This document shows positions 40,241 to 51,124 of a DNA stretch of 64,000 bases, piece after piece (position 1 is the first letter of the stretch; each line of letters starts with the position of its first letter). This DNA comes from Planctomycetota bacterium (GTDB lineage: Bacteria > Planctomycetota > Planctomycetia > Planctomycetales > Planctomycetaceae): positions 62,001 to 126,000 of the forward strand of contig QQVO01000016.1 of the NCBI GenBank assembly GCA_003388505.1, written 5' to 3'. A model generated the notes under the pieces. It saw only the letters and a list, made by a program, of their open reading frames with translations. It was not told where the DNA came from and did not search any database. A program made the position numbers and the translations under genes.

Positions 40241-42754
40241 CTATTCCTTCGTCACCGCCTCATCCAGATTCAGCACCGCGTTACACAGCGCCGTATATGT
40301 CGCATACTCAATCACATCGAGTGATTCATTCACCGGCGACTCACCCACCGCAAGCAGTTCTCTGGCCTGTCCCGGATCGGCTTCAAAGTCATCGCGGAGT
40401 CTCTCGACCGCTGCAAGAATCACCTCCTCTTCCTCCGGCATCAAGGACCGGGCCAACACCAGCCGGAATGCCAGGTCGGCCCTCGCGATCGGGTCTGATT
40501 CCGAACTCAGGAGCACACGCTCCGCCAGCGCCCGGGACGCCTCCACATACGTGACATCGTTCAGGAGATTGAGCGCATGCAGCGGCGTGTTCGTCCGCGA
40601 CACGTTCACCGTGCACACCTGCCGCGACGCGCTGTCGAAGAACATCGTCGGCGCGATGATTCTCCGCCAGAATGTATACAGGCTCCGCCGGTACAGCGCC
40701 GCGCCGTGGTCCTGTGTATAGGTCTTTCGTCCGAAGGTCGTCTCTTCCCACACGCCCTCCGGCTGATACGGATTCACCGGCCGCCCCCCCAGCGTGTCGA
40801 CCAGCAGGCCGCTCGCCGCCAGCGCCTGGTCGCGCATCATCCACGACGGCATCCGGAACCGCGCGCCGCGGGCCAGCAGTCGATTCTGCGGATCGCGCTC
40901 GATCAACACCGGTGTCGCCTTCGACGACTGCCGGTACGTCGCGCTCGTCACAATCAGCCGGCAGATATGCTTCACATCCCAGCCGGACGCGATGAACTCC
41001 GCCGCCAGCCAGTCGAGCAATGCCGGATGCGACGGCTTCTCACCTTGCACGCCGAAGTCGCCCGCCGTCTTCACCAGCCCCGTCCCGAAGAACTGCTGCC
41101 ACAACCGGTTCACGGTCACCCGCGCGGTGAGCGGATTCTCAGGCGACACCAGCCACTCGGCGAGCCCCAGCCGGTTCTGGGGAGCGTCCTCTGTAAGCGG
41201 CGAAAACCGCGCCGGGACCGCCATCGAAACTTCAACGTCTTCCGGCTTGTTGTACAGCCCCTTCTCCAGCAGGAACGTCGGCCGCCGCTCGTCCTGGTCG
41301 GCCATGACCATCACCCGCGCGATCGATCCCGCCAGCGAATCCCGCTGGCCCAGCGCCGATTCCAGCGCCTTCAGCAACGACACATACTCCGCCGCACTCG
41401 CTTCGTAGTGCATCGCCAGTTCGGAAAGTTGCTCGCGGCTCCGCTGCACCGCAGGCTTGCTCAGAACATCCTTCAGTGCGTCCGGCAACTCCCCGGCAGC
41501 CTCTGATTGATTGGACGGCTGTCCCTCCTCGCGCGGGAAGAACTCCTGCTCGAATGATTCCAGATCGCCCGCCGCCGTATTGACCAGTTCGTCCAGCTCA
41601 ATGCGCCGCGCCGCCTGTTCATCGGTCGGAGCCTCCAGGATGGGAGGCGTCTGCGCGCTGCGGCCGGAACCGTCAACCGGCGTCTGATTGAAAAACGCAA
41701 ACAGCGAATAATAGTCCCGCCGCGAGAGCGGATCGAACTTGTGATCGTGACACCGGCAGCAGTTAAAGGTCAGCCCCAGCCACACCGTGCCGGTCGTCTC
41801 CGTCATGTCCATCACGTAATCGACGCGGTTCTCCTCCGGGATGCGTCCCCCTTCCCCATTGATCATGTGATTCCGGCAGAACCCGGTCGCCAGCCGCTGC
41901 TCGTGCGTCGCATCGGGCAGCAGGTCCCCGGCGAGCTGCCAGATCGTGAACTGATCGAACGGCATGTTCTCGTTGAACGCCGACACAACCCAGTCCCGCC
42001 ACGGCCACATCGTGCGTTCGTTGTCTCCCTGGTAGCCGTTCGAGTCCGCATACCGGGCCGCATCCAGCCAGTCCCACGCCATTCGCTCGCCGTAAGCCGG
42101 CGAGACGAGCAACCGTTCGACAAGCCGGTCATAAGCGTCGGGATCCGGGTCGGCGAGATACCGGTCCACCAGCGGCAGAGGCGCTGCCAACCCGGTGAGA
42201 TCGAGCGACACGCGCCGCACCAGCGTCTCGCGCGGCGCTTCGGGCGACGGCCTCAGTCCTTCACGCTCCAGTCGATCGATAATGAACGCGTCGATCGGAT
42301 TCCGTACGTCGACATCGAGTGACGAGACGTCGGGAACAGCCGGACGGGTGATCGGCTCAAACGCCCAGTGCCCGCCCCACTCCGCCCCGGAGTCGATCCA
42401 GCGCCGGATCAGTTCGATCTCGCCGGTCGTCAGACTGAGGTTCGAATCGGCCGGCGGCATGACTTCGGCCGGATCGGAGGACGTAATCCGGCGAAAGAGT
42501 TCACTCGCCCCGCTGTCTCCTTCGACGACGATCGTGAGGCCGTTCTCCGACCGCTTCGCACTCGCCTCTTCATCCAGCCTCAAGTCAGCCGCACGCTGCG
42601 CCTCATCCGGACCATGACACTTGAAGCACTTGTCCGAAAGGATCGGCAACACATCCCGCGAGAACGACGGCGCATCATCTGCCCGAGACGAAATCGGCAA
42701 GTATGCAACCAGCAGGAACACCGCACAAAGGGGAGTCCAATTCCGTCGTGCCAT
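40241..42754 (-). CDS. Planctomycete cytochrome c/DUF1549/DUF1553 protein (PSD1-B)
   Basis: Protein of 837 residues from the Met at 42754, directly before a signal segment ([16 protein letters not shown]). C43, C46 and H47 form the first CXXCH (CFKCHGP), and [10 protein letters not shown] at C333 the second within DUF1549. DUF1553 runs from about residue 560, starting near [21 protein letters not shown]. It is shorter than its paralogs because the middle beta region is reduced to a Ser/Glu-rich linker. Export to the periplasm is expected. Confidence 0.9.
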   Translation of the reverse strand: MARRNWTPLCAVFLLVAYLPISSRADDAPSFSRDVLPILSDKCFKCHGPDEAQRAADLRLDEEASAKRSENGLTIVVEGDSGASELFRRITSSDPAEVMPPADSNLSLTTGEIELIRRWIDSGAEWGGHWAFEPITRPAVPDVSSLDVDVRNPIDAFIIDRLEREGLRPSPEAPRETLVRRVSLDLTGLAAPLPLVDRYLADPDPDAYDRLVERLLVSPAYGERMAWDWLDAARYADSNGYQGDNERTMWPWRDWVVSAFNENMPFDQFTIWQLAGDLLPDATHEQRLATGFCRNHMINGEGGRIPEENRVDYVMDMTETTGTVWLGLTFNCCRCHDHKFDPLSRRDYYSLFAFFNQTPVDGSGRSAQTPPILEAPTDEQAARRIELDELVNTAAGDLESFEQEFFPREEGQPSNQSEAAGELPDALKDVLSKPAVQRSREQLSELAMHYEASAAEYVSLLKALESALGQRDSLAGSIARVMVMADQDERRPTFLLEKGLYNKPEDVEVSMAVPARFSPLTEDAPQNRLGLAEWLVSPENPLTARVTVNRLWQQFFGTGLVKTAGDFGVQGEKPSHPALLDWLAAEFIASGWDVKHICRLIVTSATYRQSSKATPVLIERDPQNRLLARGARFRMPSWMMRDQALAASGLLVDTLGGRPVNPYQPEGVWEETTFGRKTYTQDHGAALYRRSLYTFWRRIIAPTMFFDSASRQVCTVNVSRTNTPLHALNLLNDVTYVEASRALAERVLLSSESDPIARADLAFRLVLARSLMPEEEEVILAAVERLRDDFEADPGQARELLAVGESPVNESLDVIEYATYTALCNAVLNLDEAVTKE

Positions 42755-42959
42755 TGTGGTCAACCACCAAGACACAAAGGGCACAAAAGATCGTCGGGCG
42801 GATCGAGGCGCGTCAAGATGATCGACGTCGCACGGTCGACGCGTCGCGATGCCAGAATCAACCTGCCCCCACATACCTCTTCGTGTCCTTCGTGCCTTTG
42901 TGGTTTCCAACAAACGCCTTCACTATTCCGCGACTTGCGTAGTTCTCCCGCCAAGGGAA

Positions 42960-43024
42960 GTAGGGCCGGCTGTGCCGGCCGCTTGACTCAAGGTTGGCGT
43001 CGAAGAATTTCCGGCCGGCCCTAC
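42960..43024. repeat. Palindromic element in gap between array genes
   Basis: Arms GTAGGGCCGG and CCGGCCCTAC at the two ends of 65 bp. The 359-bp gap 42755-43113 also holds three copies of a CTTCGTGCCTTTGTGGTT-type motif (minus-strand near 42766, plus near 42885 and 43035). The same motif recurs near 34996 and 35260. Confidence 0.6.
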
Positions 43025-43113
43025 GACCCTCTTTGTGTCCTTCGTGCCTTTGTGGTTCTGACCAATCAGCCTCCACATTCCGTGCGTTTCCGTGCCTTCC
43101 GTGGTTCCCCCCG

Positions 43114-44562
43114 TCAGGCCAGGAGTTCCGGAACGACATTGCCATGCACGTCGGTCAACCGGTAGTCGCGGCCCTGGAAGCGGAACGTCAGCCGCTCGTG
43201 ATCCAGCCCGAGCAGGTGCAGGATCGTTGCCTGCAGGTCGTGCACGTGCACCTTGTCTTCGACGATGCCGAACCCCAGTTCGTCGGTCGCTCCGTGCGAA
43301 TAGCCGCCGTTCGATCCGCCGCCCGCCAGGAACATCGTGTAGCAGTCGGGATAATGGTCCCGGCCCAGGACCGTGCTGTTCGCCGTCCGGCCTTCCCGGA
43401 ACGGCGTCCGGCCGAACTCGCCGCCCCAGATAATCAGCGTGTCTTCCAGCAGGCCGCGCTGCTTGAGATCCTTGATCAGCGCGGCGACCGGCTTGTCCAT
43501 CGTCGCGCACTTGTTCGTCAGTCCGGACGTCAGCCCGGTCCCTTCCCCGGTCCCGTGGAAATCCCAGCCCCAGTCGAAGAGCTGCACGTACCGCACGCCC
43601 GACTCGATCAGCCGCCGCGCCAGCAGGCAGTTGTTGGCCAGGCTCGAAACGCCCGGCTCCGCTCCGTACGCCTCCAGCACATGCTTCGGCTCCTGAGACA
43701 TGTCCATCACCTCCGGCACCGACACCTGCATCCGATAGGCAAGTTCGTACTGCGCGATTCGGGTGAGCGTTTCAGGATGCCCCAGTTCTTCCGCCTGCAA
43801 TTCGTTGAGATCGCGGAGCGCATCGAGCGTCTGCCGCCGCATGTCGCGGCTCATCCCCTCTGGATCGGAGGCGTACAGCACCGGGTCGCCCTGCGAGCGG
43901 CACTGAACGCCCTGGAACACTGACGGCAGGAATCCCGTCCCGAATGAGTTCTTCCCCCCGTTCGGCTGTACTCCGCTGGAGATCAGCACCACGAAGCCCG
44001 GCAGATCCTCGTTTTCCGACCCCAGCCCATACGTCACCCAGGCCCCCATCGACGGCCGGCCCGGACGCGGCGAACCGGTGTACATCAACAGTTCGGCCGG
44101 CGCGTGGTTGAACTGGTCGGTGTTCATCGAGTGGACGATGCACATCTCATCCGCCACTTCGTGCAGATGCGGGATCGCGTCCGACATCCACTGCCCACCT
44201 TCGCCGCACTGCGTGAACTTCCGCGGCGATCCCATCAGCTTCGGCACGCCGGAGGTGAACGCGAACGTCCGTCCCTCCAGAAACTGCTGCGGACAATCCT
44301 GACCGTCGCGCTCGACCAGTTCGGGCTTGTAGTCGAACAGGTCGAGATTCGGCGGCGACCCGGTCATGTGCAGGTAGATCACCCGCGAAGCCTTCCCCAT
44401 AAAGTGCGGCTTCTTCGCCGCCAGGGGGTTGACAGGCCCCGCCGCGGCCCGGGTCTCCTCGTTGAGCATCGACCCCAGCGCAATCGCCCCCAGGCTCACC
44501 CCGGAGCCCTGCAGGAAGTGCCGCCGCGTCTGATGTTCAACGTGTTTGAGATACATATTCAT
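43114..44562 (-). CDS. DUF1501 Tat-exported protein
   Basis: Protein of 482 residues. TRRHFLQGSGVSLGAIALG is a clear twin-arginine signal. It carries RVIYLHMTGSPPNLDLFDYKPEL, SMNTDQFNHAPAELLMYTG, GRPSMGAWVTYGLGSENEDLPGF, GWDFHGTGEG, IWGGEFGRTPFREGR and YRLTDVHGNVVPELLA, matching DUF1501 throughout. It follows PSD1-C by 65 bp on the same strand, the closest pairing in the array, so the two probably form one operon. Confidence 0.92.
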   Translation of the reverse strand: MNMYLKHVEHQTRRHFLQGSGVSLGAIALGSMLNEETRAAAGPVNPLAAKKPHFMGKASRVIYLHMTGSPPNLDLFDYKPELVERDGQDCPQQFLEGRTFAFTSGVPKLMGSPRKFTQCGEGGQWMSDAIPHLHEVADEMCIVHSMNTDQFNHAPAELLMYTGSPRPGRPSMGAWVTYGLGSENEDLPGFVVLISSGVQPNGGKNSFGTGFLPSVFQGVQCRSQGDPVLYASDPEGMSRDMRRQTLDALRDLNELQAEELGHPETLTRIAQYELAYRMQVSVPEVMDMSQEPKHVLEAYGAEPGVSSLANNCLLARRLIESGVRYVQLFDWGWDFHGTGEGTGLTSGLTNKCATMDKPVAALIKDLKQRGLLEDTLIIWGGEFGRTPFREGRTANSTVLGRDHYPDCYTMFLAGGGSNGGYSHGATDELGFGIVEDKVHVHDLQATILHLLGLDHERLTFRFQGRDYRLTDVHGNVVPELLA

Positions 44563-44627
44563 GACTTCAACCCCACCTCGTCACCGAACCACGATTCACC
44601 GCTTCGCACGTACCAAATCGGCCCCAC

Positions 44628-47600
44628 TCACCTCTTCAAAAACGTCTCATCCAGATTCAGCAACACATTGCTGACGACCGTCCACGCCGCCAGTTGATTC
44701 ACGTCCATTCCGTCCGGCGCCGGCCCCAAAGGATCGGTCGCCATCTTTATCGCTTTCTCCGGTTGTTCTGAAAATTCTTCGGCCGCTGCCTCATACAGGG
44801 CAACCAGTCGCGCTCGTTCAATGTCACCCGGCCGCCGGGCCAGCACACAACGAAAACCGAACTCCACCTGCTCCTCCACAGTGCCTTCCCAAGCAGCAAT
44901 CCGCCGCGCCAACGCCTGGGCTGCCTCCACATAAACCGGATCGTTCAACGTCACCAGCGCCTGCAGCGGTGTGTTCGTCCGGTCGCGCCGGAGCGTGCAG
45001 ACTTCCCGGTTCGGTGCGTCAAAGGCGACCATCGACGGATACGGGTTCGACCTTCGCCAGTTGGTGTACAGCCCCCGGCGGTAGCGGTCTTCGCCCTCGC
45101 TCGTCTGCCAGTCGATCCCGCTGCCGAACGCGGCGCTCACGCCCAGCGAAGGCTGGGGCGGCCGGACCGGTGGACCATACATCTTCGGGCTCAGCAGGCC
45201 GCTCACAAACAGCGCCTGGTCCCGAATCGTCTCGGCCGGCAGCCGGAAGCGCGGTCCCCGCGCCAACAGGCGGTTATCCGGATCAAGTTCGATCAACTCC
45301 GGCGTGACGCGGGACGACTGCCGATACGTCGCTGAAGTCACGATCAGCCGGAGCATCGCTTTCATGTCCCAGCCGTTCTCCATGAACTCGACGGCGAGCC
45401 AGTCGAGCAGTCTCGGATGCGACGGGAGTTCACCCTGCGAGCCAAACTCTTCGCTGGTGGCGACCAGCCCGGTTCCGAACAGCTTCTCCCAGAACCGGTT
45501 GACCATCACCCTCGCCGTCAACGGGTTGTCCCGTGCGACCAGCCACTTCGCGAGCGCCAGCCGATTCAGCGCTTCGCCTTCCGGGAGATCGTGAAAGACT
45601 TCGGGAATCCCCTCGCTCACTTCGTCGGTCGTCACGAGGTAGTTGCCGCGGAGTTGAATCTTCGTCGTCCGCCGCTGATCGGCTGCCAGGTCCCGCATCA
45701 CCGGGACGGTGGTGTACGGTTTCATCTCGGCCAGTTGCTGCCGCACCTGCGCCAGCCGCTCGCGCTGCGGCTGCAGAGCGGGCGCAATCGTCAGGTAGTA
45801 GTCGGCCAGTCGCTTTGCCTCATCCGCGCTTCGCTCACCCGCCGCCTTCTGCAAGATACCGGCCACGTCGGTCGGAATCCCCGCAAACTCCGCCGCCCGC
45901 GGGTCGTCAGTCACCGACAGCCGGAACCGCCCCAGCGTGTGGTTCTCATGCGGCGAGAGCTGTTCAATCCTCACCGTCAACCTGCTCCCCGCCTCGATCT
46001 CAACCGGCGCGGCTGCAATCAGCGTTAGAGCGTGCGATCGTCCCAACGCCCCCCCGACCGCCCAACCGGTGGCGTTCGGCTCCTTGGCATCAAGCACGCC
46101 GGCCGGCTCGAAGCTGGGTTGCGCGTAGTCCGACAGCGCGTTCGCAAAGGAGACGCCCCGCACGCCGCTGAGCGACAGCTCGACGCTCGTTGCGGGGGCT
46201 TCCGCCTGCGTCTGCTCCCACACCGGGTCACGGTTTTCATCAAGCAGGACGACCCGAAAGCCGTTCAGCCGCGACTGCAGGTTGCCGTCCGTCCGATTCC
46301 AGACCGCGATGCGATCGACCGGCAGCACCTCGTGCAGATCGACTTCCCACCACGGGTTGTCGGACTGAGCCGTATGCGTCGTCGACGCCGCCTGCCGATA
46401 ACGACCGTCCGTGTTCCCGTCGATCGCCAGTTCCGCAGGCCCCTCAAAGGCCGTGCTGCTCTGCGAAGCAACTCCCTTCAGCGCCACGTTGTCCGCCCCG
46501 CTGAACACCTGCACCTCGGCCAGCGAAAGAAGCTTCTGCGATCCAGGCAGCTCAACCCGCACATAACGGCCCTTCAGCCGTGAGCCGTCCGGCGGCGTGA
46601 TCGACGCCGAGACCCGCGTCACCACGAAATTCCCCGACGCATGCCCCGGTCCCCCGCCGGGCAGCGACTCGTCTGCCAGCGCCTCCAGCCGCAAGGCCGT
46701 CAGCGTCTCGGCCGCGTCCGTCTGCCATTCCGCTGTGAAGACCGCCGACTTCGCCGGCCGCTCGGTCGTAACGACTCCGTCGGCATCGCTCGCAATGCCG
46801 ACGTCTTCACTCGCGGTCACCTCGCTCGGCGTAACCGTCCGCCACGCCGGTTCCACGCTCAGCCGCGCTTCCCACTCCTCCTGAGCCGTTGCCAACTCCG
46901 GTGTCCGCGTCCGGAGCACTTCTTCGAGTCTGGCGATCTCTGTCCGCCAGGCCGCCTCCTGCGTTCGTTGTTCGTCGGTGTAGATCTCGATGAACGGGCT
47001 CTCGTCCTTGCGGTCGGCGTCCTGGCTCTGGTTGAAGAACGCAAACAGCCGGAAGTACTCCTCCTGTGTGATCGGGTCAAACTTGTGGCTGTGACACTGC
47101 GCGCAACTGATCGTCGTCCCCATCCAGACCGCCAGTGTCGTGTTCACCCGGTCCACGATCGCCACGTTGCGGAACTCTTCGTCGTTCGTCCCCCCTTCAT
47201 TGTTGGTCATCGTATTGCGGTGGAACGCCGTCGCGACCAACTGCTCCTCGGTCGGCTCCGGCAGCAGATCGCCGGCGATCTGCTCGATCGTGAACTGATC
47301 GAACGGCAGGTTGCGGTTGAACGCCCGGATGACATAGTCGCGATAGGCCCAGATCGTCCGCGGCGGGTCGTCGGCATAGCCGGCCGAATCGGCATACCGC
47401 GCCAGATCAAGCCACATCCGCGCCATATGCTCGCCATACGCCTCCTTCGCCAGCATCCGGTCCACCATCCGCTCATACGCGCCGTCCTGTTCGTCGGCCA
47501 GGAATTCATCGACTTCTTCAATAGTGGGTGGCAAGCCGGTCAGATCGAGCGCCACACGACGGATCAGCGCCGTCCGGTCCGCTTCCGGCGACGGGGACAA

Positions 47601-48164
47601 CCCCTCTCGTTCCAGCCGGGCCAGAATGAAGCTGTCAATCGGGTTCCGTATCCACCCGGTATTCCCCACAGCCGGCGACGCGGGCCGCACCGGCGCGGCA
47701 TACGACCAGTGCGTCGCGTACTCCGCCCCCGACCGGATCCACTCGGTCAGCAGTTCGATGTCGCGATCACTCAGCCGGTCGCCCCCCTCCACCGGCGGCA
47801 TCCGCAGATCGGGGTCGTCACTGGTGATCCGCACAATCAGTTCGCTCACCTCCGGATTCCCCGGAACGATCGCCGCATATCCCCCCAGGTCGGCCAGCGC
47901 GCCGTCCGCGCCCGTCGGCACGTCCAGCCGCAGTCCTTCGCTGCCTCCCTGTCGCTCCGCCGCGTCCGGACCATGACAGCGAAAACAGGCGTTCGAAAGG
48001 ATCGGCCGGATGTCCTGATTGAAGTCGATCGACGACCGCGCCGCACCCTCTTCCGCCCCGCACGCCGTCGTGAGCAGCAAACCGACTCCACACGCCCACA
48101 TAACCACGACAGCAGTTCGTCGAACGGATTGAGTCGAACGAGTTGGCATAAGGACAGAAGTCAT
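44628..48164 (-). CDS. Planctomycete cytochrome c/DUF1549/DUF1553 protein with F5/8-type C domain (PSD1-C)
   Basis: Protein of 1178 residues, the longest of the group. CFRCHGP (C60, C63, H64) and CAQCHSHKFDP at C354 are the two CXXCH motifs. Between DUF1549 and DUF1553 it carries a discoidin (F5/8 type C)-like domain around residues 535-680: LLSLAEVQVFSGADNVALKG, SSTAFEGPAELAIDGN and NPWWEVDLHEVLPVDRIAVWNR. This domain normally binds carbohydrate or lipid surfaces and could attach the protein to a polymer. LTTAC near residue 35 could be a weak lipobox. Upstream of a DUF1501 gene by 65 bp. Confidence 0.9.
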   Translation of the reverse strand: MTSVLMPTRSTQSVRRTAVVVMWACGVGLLLTTACGAEEGAARSSIDFNQDIRPILSNACFRCHGPDAAERQGGSEGLRLDVPTGADGALADLGGYAAIVPGNPEVSELIVRITSDDPDLRMPPVEGGDRLSDRDIELLTEWIRSGAEYATHWSYAAPVRPASPAVGNTGWIRNPIDSFILARLEREGLSPSPEADRTALIRRVALDLTGLPPTIEEVDEFLADEQDGAYERMVDRMLAKEAYGEHMARMWLDLARYADSAGYADDPPRTIWAYRDYVIRAFNRNLPFDQFTIEQIAGDLLPEPTEEQLVATAFHRNTMTNNEGGTNDEEFRNVAIVDRVNTTLAVWMGTTISCAQCHSHKFDPITQEEYFRLFAFFNQSQDADRKDESPFIEIYTDEQRTQEAAWRTEIARLEEVLRTRTPELATAQEEWEARLSVEPAWRTVTPSEVTASEDVGIASDADGVVTTERPAKSAVFTAEWQTDAAETLTALRLEALADESLPGGGPGHASGNFVVTRVSASITPPDGSRLKGRYVRVELPGSQKLLSLAEVQVFSGADNVALKGVASQSSTAFEGPAELAIDGNTDGRYRQAASTTHTAQSDNPWWEVDLHEVLPVDRIAVWNRTDGNLQSRLNGFRVVLLDENRDPVWEQTQAEAPATSVELSLSGVRGVSFANALSDYAQPSFEPAGVLDAKEPNATGWAVGGALGRSHALTLIAAAPVEIEAGSRLTVRIEQLSPHENHTLGRFRLSVTDDPRAAEFAGIPTDVAGILQKAAGERSADEAKRLADYYLTIAPALQPQRERLAQVRQQLAEMKPYTTVPVMRDLAADQRRTTKIQLRGNYLVTTDEVSEGIPEVFHDLPEGEALNRLALAKWLVARDNPLTARVMVNRFWEKLFGTGLVATSEEFGSQGELPSHPRLLDWLAVEFMENGWDMKAMLRLIVTSATYRQSSRVTPELIELDPDNRLLARGPRFRLPAETIRDQALFVSGLLSPKMYGPPVRPPQPSLGVSAAFGSGIDWQTSEGEDRYRRGLYTNWRRSNPYPSMVAFDAPNREVCTLRRDRTNTPLQALVTLNDPVYVEAAQALARRIAAWEGTVEEQVEFGFRCVLARRPGDIERARLVALYEAAAEEFSEQPEKAIKMATDPLGPAPDGMDVNQLAAWTVVSNVLLNLDETFLKR

Positions 48165-48596
48165 CGCTGATGCTCAAATGAACCGAAGCAAAGACGGAGA
48201 ACGCTGCTCCATCCAGGTCACAATCACGCGGCGGGAAGCTGCCGAAGCTCGCCCGGCAGCCCGTATTCGGAAGGAAAACACCCCAACTCGTATTCTATCC
48301 CCGTACCGCGCGGCCCGCGACCCTGTTTGTTTCTCGCCGGAACAGCGCAGCCATCCCTTCGGAGTGCGGCGACCCGTCGCCGCTTTCGCGCACCGTACCG
48401 CACGCAGCCTTGCGCGCGTCCCGCTGATCACAATCGCCACTGAAGCACGCGGGCGGCGTGCGCTCCGGACAAGCGCCACAATTCTGCGCACGGCGACAAC
48501 TCCTCCCACCGCGCCGCCGAATCCTGCTATAATGTTCGCGGGAGGCCTTGTGCGCATGCATCGCCGCTCATTTCACAAACCAGGGGAGCCTCAAGC

Positions 48597-51053
48597 ATGT
48601 CCCGGAACGGGATCAATCACGTCGGCGTCCATCTCCTTTCGCTGGCGTTCATCCACGCACTCGTCGCCAACACGTCAGCAGCCGGGTTGGTTGTGCAGCC
48701 GGCGTCGATTCAACTGAGCGCTGACGCGCCCCGCCAGCGGATCATCGTCTCCACCGATCGCGAAGGTCGCCGCGTCGACCTCACCCGCGATGCCTCCTTC
48801 GCATCGGCGAATCCCGACGTCGCCACCATCGATCCCGGGGGACTGATCCACGCGGTCAGCGCCGGGGAAACAATGGTCACCGTCTCCGTTGGAGAAGAGC
48901 AGGCGCAGGTCGCAGTCGCCGTCGGCTCGATGGAACCGTTGCCGATCGATTTCCAGCGCGACGTGCAGCCGCTCTTCACCCGGCTCGCCTGCAACGCCGG
49001 CGCCTGCCACGGCAAACAGCGGGGGCAGAATGGGTTTCAACTCTCGCTGCTCGGATTCGATTCGGACTTCGACCATGCAGCTCTCGTCAAAGAGGCCCGC
49101 GGCCGTCGCATCTCGTTCTCAAAGCCGGAGGACAGCCTGCTGCTCCGAAAACCCGCCGGCCTTGCGCCGCACGGCGGCGGCGTCCGCATGCCGGTCGGCT
49201 CCGAGTACTACGAGATGCTGCATAAATGGATCGAAGCCGGCGCTCCCCGCAATGCACCCGACGCTCCCCAACTGGTCTCCGTCTCTGTGCTTCCCAACGA
49301 GCGGATCATGTACGCCGATGAATTGCAGCAGTTGATCGTGACCGCCGCCTACAGCGACGGTTCCACCCGCGACGTCACGTCACTCGCCACCTACCAGTCC
49401 AACGAGAGCGCCACGGCGAGCGTCGATGACAACGGCCTCATCACAGCTGGCACGGTCGTCGGTGAAGCGGCCGTCATGGCCCGCTACATGGACAAGTTTG
49501 CCCTCTGCCGCGTCTCGCTCCCGCTCAGCGGCGACGTCCCCGATGAACTCTACGCACAACTGCCGCGGCGAAACTTCATCGACGACCGCGTCTGGGACAC
49601 CCTCCAGCGGCTCAAACTCACGCCGTCCGAACCGGCCCCCGACCACAAGTTCCTCCGCCGGGCCTACATCGACATCCTCGGACGCGTACCGACCGTTGAG
49701 GAAGCAAGAACCTTTCTGGACGACACATCCGCCGACAAGCGGGACCGCCTCGTCGATACACTCCTCGACCGGCCGGAATACGCCGAACACTGGGCCAACA
49801 AATGGGCCGATCTCCTGCGGCCCAATCCCTATCGCGTCGGCATCAAAGCCACGCTCAACTACGACGCCTGGATTCGCGACAGCTTCCGCACCAACAAACC
49901 GTATGATCAGTTCGTGAGAGAACTCATCACCGCCAGCGGCAGCACCTTCCGCGACGGCAACGCCACTCTCTTCCGCGACCGCCGCAGCCCCGACGAAATC
50001 GCCACCATCGCCAGCCAGTTGTTCCTCGGCATCCGGCTGGAGTGCGCCAAATGCCATCACCACCCCTTCGAGGTCTACGGCCAGGAAGACTTCTACAGCT
50101 TCGCCGCCTACTTCGCCGAAGTCGGTCGCAAAGGGACCGGTCTCTCACCCCCCATTTCCGGCTCCGAAGAGTTCGTCTTCGCCGCCGGCAAAGGCTCGGT
50201 GACGCATCCTCTCACCGGCGAGACGATGCAGCCGGCCCCGCTGTTCGGCGAAGCGCCCGATGTGAGCGAGACGTCCGATCCACGCGCAGCGCTCGCCGCG
50301 TGGATCACTTCACCTGAGAATCACTACTTCGCAAAGACCATGGCCAACCGCGTCTGGGCCGACCTGATGGGCGTGGGGCTCGTCGAACCGGTTGACGACC
50401 TCCGCGCCACCAACCCCCCGACCAACGGTCCCCTGCTCGACGCCCTCGCCGCCGATTTCCGGGACCACGGCTACGACATCAAACACCTGATCCGCACGAT
50501 TGCAACATCCTACGTCTACGGGCTCAGTTCGCTCCCCAGTGAGCGCAACGTCGTCGACACGCGCAACTATTCCCGGCACTACCGTCAGCGGCTCCGGGCC
50601 GAGGTTCTGCTCGATTCCGTCTGTCAGATCACCGGTGTCCCTGAGTCCTTCGCCGCCATGCCGCCCGACGCCTCCGCCAAGCAGATCTGGACGCATCGCG
50701 TCTCCTCGCTCTTTCTCGACGCCTTCGGCCGTCCCGATCCCAATCAGGACCCGCCCTGCGAGCGGGTCAGCGACCCGACGGTCGTTCAGGTGCTGCACCT
50801 CATGAATTCCGAGGGGGTCTACAACAAGGTCACCAGCGATTCCGGGTCCGCCGCTCAATGGGCCGCAAGCGACCTCACACCCGCAGAAATCGTCAAAAAC
50901 ATCTATCTCTCTGTCTACAGCCGACTTCCGGACGAAGAGGAGTTGAACATCGGAGTCGGTTTATACGAAACTGAAGAAGGAAACCGCCGCCAGGCGACCG
51001 AAGACCTCCTCTGGGCCCTCCTCAACACCCCCGAGTTCGTCTTCAAAGACTGA
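48597..51053 (+). CDS. Big_2 domain/DUF1549/DUF1553 protein with CX4CH motif
   Basis: Protein of 818 residues with a signal peptide. Two bacterial Ig-like (Big_2) domains (DLTRDASFASANPDVATIDPG near residue 61 and the similar DVTSLATYQSN near 260) flank a heme-type segment with C132-X4-C137-H138. DUF1549 follows with CAKCHHHPFEVYGQEDFYSFAAYF (C483), then DUF1553. The CX4CH form differs from the CXXCH of the other paralogs. It starts divergently from the minus-strand array and is followed by a DUF1501 gene after 71 bp. The 432-bp gap upstream holds a degenerate copy of the 29597 palindrome and no gene. Confidence 0.9.
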   Translation: MSRNGINHVGVHLLSLAFIHALVANTSAAGLVVQPASIQLSADAPRQRIIVSTDREGRRVDLTRDASFASANPDVATIDPGGLIHAVSAGETMVTVSVGEEQAQVAVAVGSMEPLPIDFQRDVQPLFTRLACNAGACHGKQRGQNGFQLSLLGFDSDFDHAALVKEARGRRISFSKPEDSLLLRKPAGLAPHGGGVRMPVGSEYYEMLHKWIEAGAPRNAPDAPQLVSVSVLPNERIMYADELQQLIVTAAYSDGSTRDVTSLATYQSNESATASVDDNGLITAGTVVGEAAVMARYMDKFALCRVSLPLSGDVPDELYAQLPRRNFIDDRVWDTLQRLKLTPSEPAPDHKFLRRAYIDILGRVPTVEEARTFLDDTSADKRDRLVDTLLDRPEYAEHWANKWADLLRPNPYRVGIKATLNYDAWIRDSFRTNKPYDQFVRELITASGSTFRDGNATLFRDRRSPDEIATIASQLFLGIRLECAKCHHHPFEVYGQEDFYSFAAYFAEVGRKGTGLSPPISGSEEFVFAAGKGSVTHPLTGETMQPAPLFGEAPDVSETSDPRAALAAWITSPENHYFAKTMANRVWADLMGVGLVEPVDDLRATNPPTNGPLLDALAADFRDHGYDIKHLIRTIATSYVYGLSSLPSERNVVDTRNYSRHYRQRLRAEVLLDSVCQITGVPESFAAMPPDASAKQIWTHRVSSLFLDAFGRPDPNQDPPCERVSDPTVVQVLHLMNSEGVYNKVTSDSGSAAQWAASDLTPAEIVKNIYLSVYSRLPDEEELNIGVGLYETEEGNRRQATEDLLWALLNTPEFVFKD

Positions 51054-51074
51054 CCAGGCCAGCCGCCGCCCCAA

Positions 51075-51103
51075 GGCGAGCCGCCCGGCGTCAGCCGGCG
51101 GAT
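51075..51103. repeat. REP element, copy 4
   Basis: GGCGAGCCGCCCGGCGTCAG followed by CCGGCGGAT, in the 71-bp gap between the two genes of the pair. Confidence 0.65.
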
Positions 51104-51124
51104 ACCCCCGCAAACTCAAGACCC

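Noticed and set aside
42755-43113. Possible CRISPR-like array from repeated CTTCGTGCCTTTGTGGTT motifs
   Set aside because: Spacing and orientation of the copies are irregular and the same motif recurs at other gaps; a dispersed repeat, not CRISPR.
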